This document shows positions 13,229-13,317 of a DNA stretch of 13,317 bases, one piece after another. This stretch comes from UBA4417 sp031550085. GTDB lineage: Bacteria > Bacteroidota > Bacteroidia > Bacteroidales > UBA4417. Numbering within the stretch: position 1 is the stretch's first letter; every line of letters begins with the position of its first letter. The notes beneath the pieces are model-generated. The model ran no database searches and was not told where the DNA came from. It saw nothing but the letters and a program-made list of their open reading frames with translations. The translations under genes were made by a program, and so were the position numbers. The stretch spans positions 1 through 13,317 of the forward strand of contig JAVBOY010000049.1 in assembly GCA_031550085.1 (NCBI GenBank). Direction: 5' to 3'.

Positions 13229-13317
13229 TTATTTGGTCACAATAAACTTGCTGCTGAAAGTTTCGCCGTTGTTGGTGACGATCTTCACGCTGTAAGCGCC
13301 TGCTGCAAAGTTTTGTG
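13229..13317 (-). CDS. C-terminal fragment of a type IX secretion cargo protein
   Basis: Only the last 28 residues are in the window, read from 13315 with the stop TAA at 13231-13229. The tail runs QNFAAGAYSVKIVTNNG and ends SSKFIVTK. This fits the C-terminal sorting domain of type IX secretion (pattern aaGvYxvkixt...xxkkfvvxk), which directs cargo across the outer membrane in Bacteroidota before removal or anchoring. The rest of the protein, and so its function, lies beyond the right edge. Confidence 0.82.
   Translation of the reverse strand, partial: QNFAAGAYSVKIVTNNGETFSSKFIVTK

Noticed and set aside
1..13317. tRNA, rRNA, insertion sequence transposase or phage genes
   Set aside because: I looked for these on both strands and found no supporting sequence. 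The repeats present have no transposase.

Overview
The window looks like a chromosomal segment of a member of Bacteroidales (Bacteroidota). The support is: a C-terminal sorting domain of the type IX secretion system at the right edge, TAnnTTTG-type promoter elements, a PurF-like protein and a small CxxC protein of kinds I associate with Bacteroidota (from memory), and long A/T-rich low-complexity intergenic stretches. The genus cannot be read from the sequence.

Left part (1-6330), mostly minus strand: a putative ribosomally synthesised, post-translationally modified peptide (RiPP) locus. Three tandem blocks of about 1.3-1.4 kb each carry one cysteine-rich precursor gene (2410-2715, 3695-3973, 5093-5389). 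Each has a near-identical leader ending in GG and a variable core with 9-11 cysteines built on a C-x-D-[LF]-x theme. Downstream lies one SPASM-type radical SAM enzyme (987-2300), the likely maturase. Each block also has its own -7 promoter element, a leader RNA of about 285 nt that begins with a hairpin, a terminator-like hairpin after the precursor, and an array of small palindromes. Part of that array is a 70-bp direct repeat present in 2, 4 and 3 copies. Further left are a diverged copy of the same repeat material (1-430), an array of four AGTACT palindromes spaced exactly 23 bp apart, and a nested inverted repeat. I see no transporter or leader peptidase in the window.

Middle part (6463-12276), plus strand: a PurF-like phosphoribosyltransferase whose N-terminal catalytic cysteine is replaced by serine. 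It is followed by an apparent amino-sugar recycling set: a NahK-like N-acetylhexosamine 1-kinase, an AmgK-like kinase fused to a RapZ C-terminal domain, a 43-aa CxxC protein with its own terminator, and a MurU-like nucleotidyltransferase. Together these could convert salvaged N-acetylhexosamines and MurNAc to 1-phosphates and then nucleotide sugars. The RapZ-C fusion hints at amino-sugar sensing. The gaps between these genes are low-complexity DNA with shared words.

Right part (12578-13317), minus strand: a lipoprotein-type methionine sulfoxide reductase B, a strong terminator, and the last 28 residues of a secreted protein with a type IX sorting tail.

The strongest candidate for an undescribed system is the three-precursor radical SAM RiPP locus with its repeated regulatory architecture. 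The AmgK-RapZ fusion is the second.
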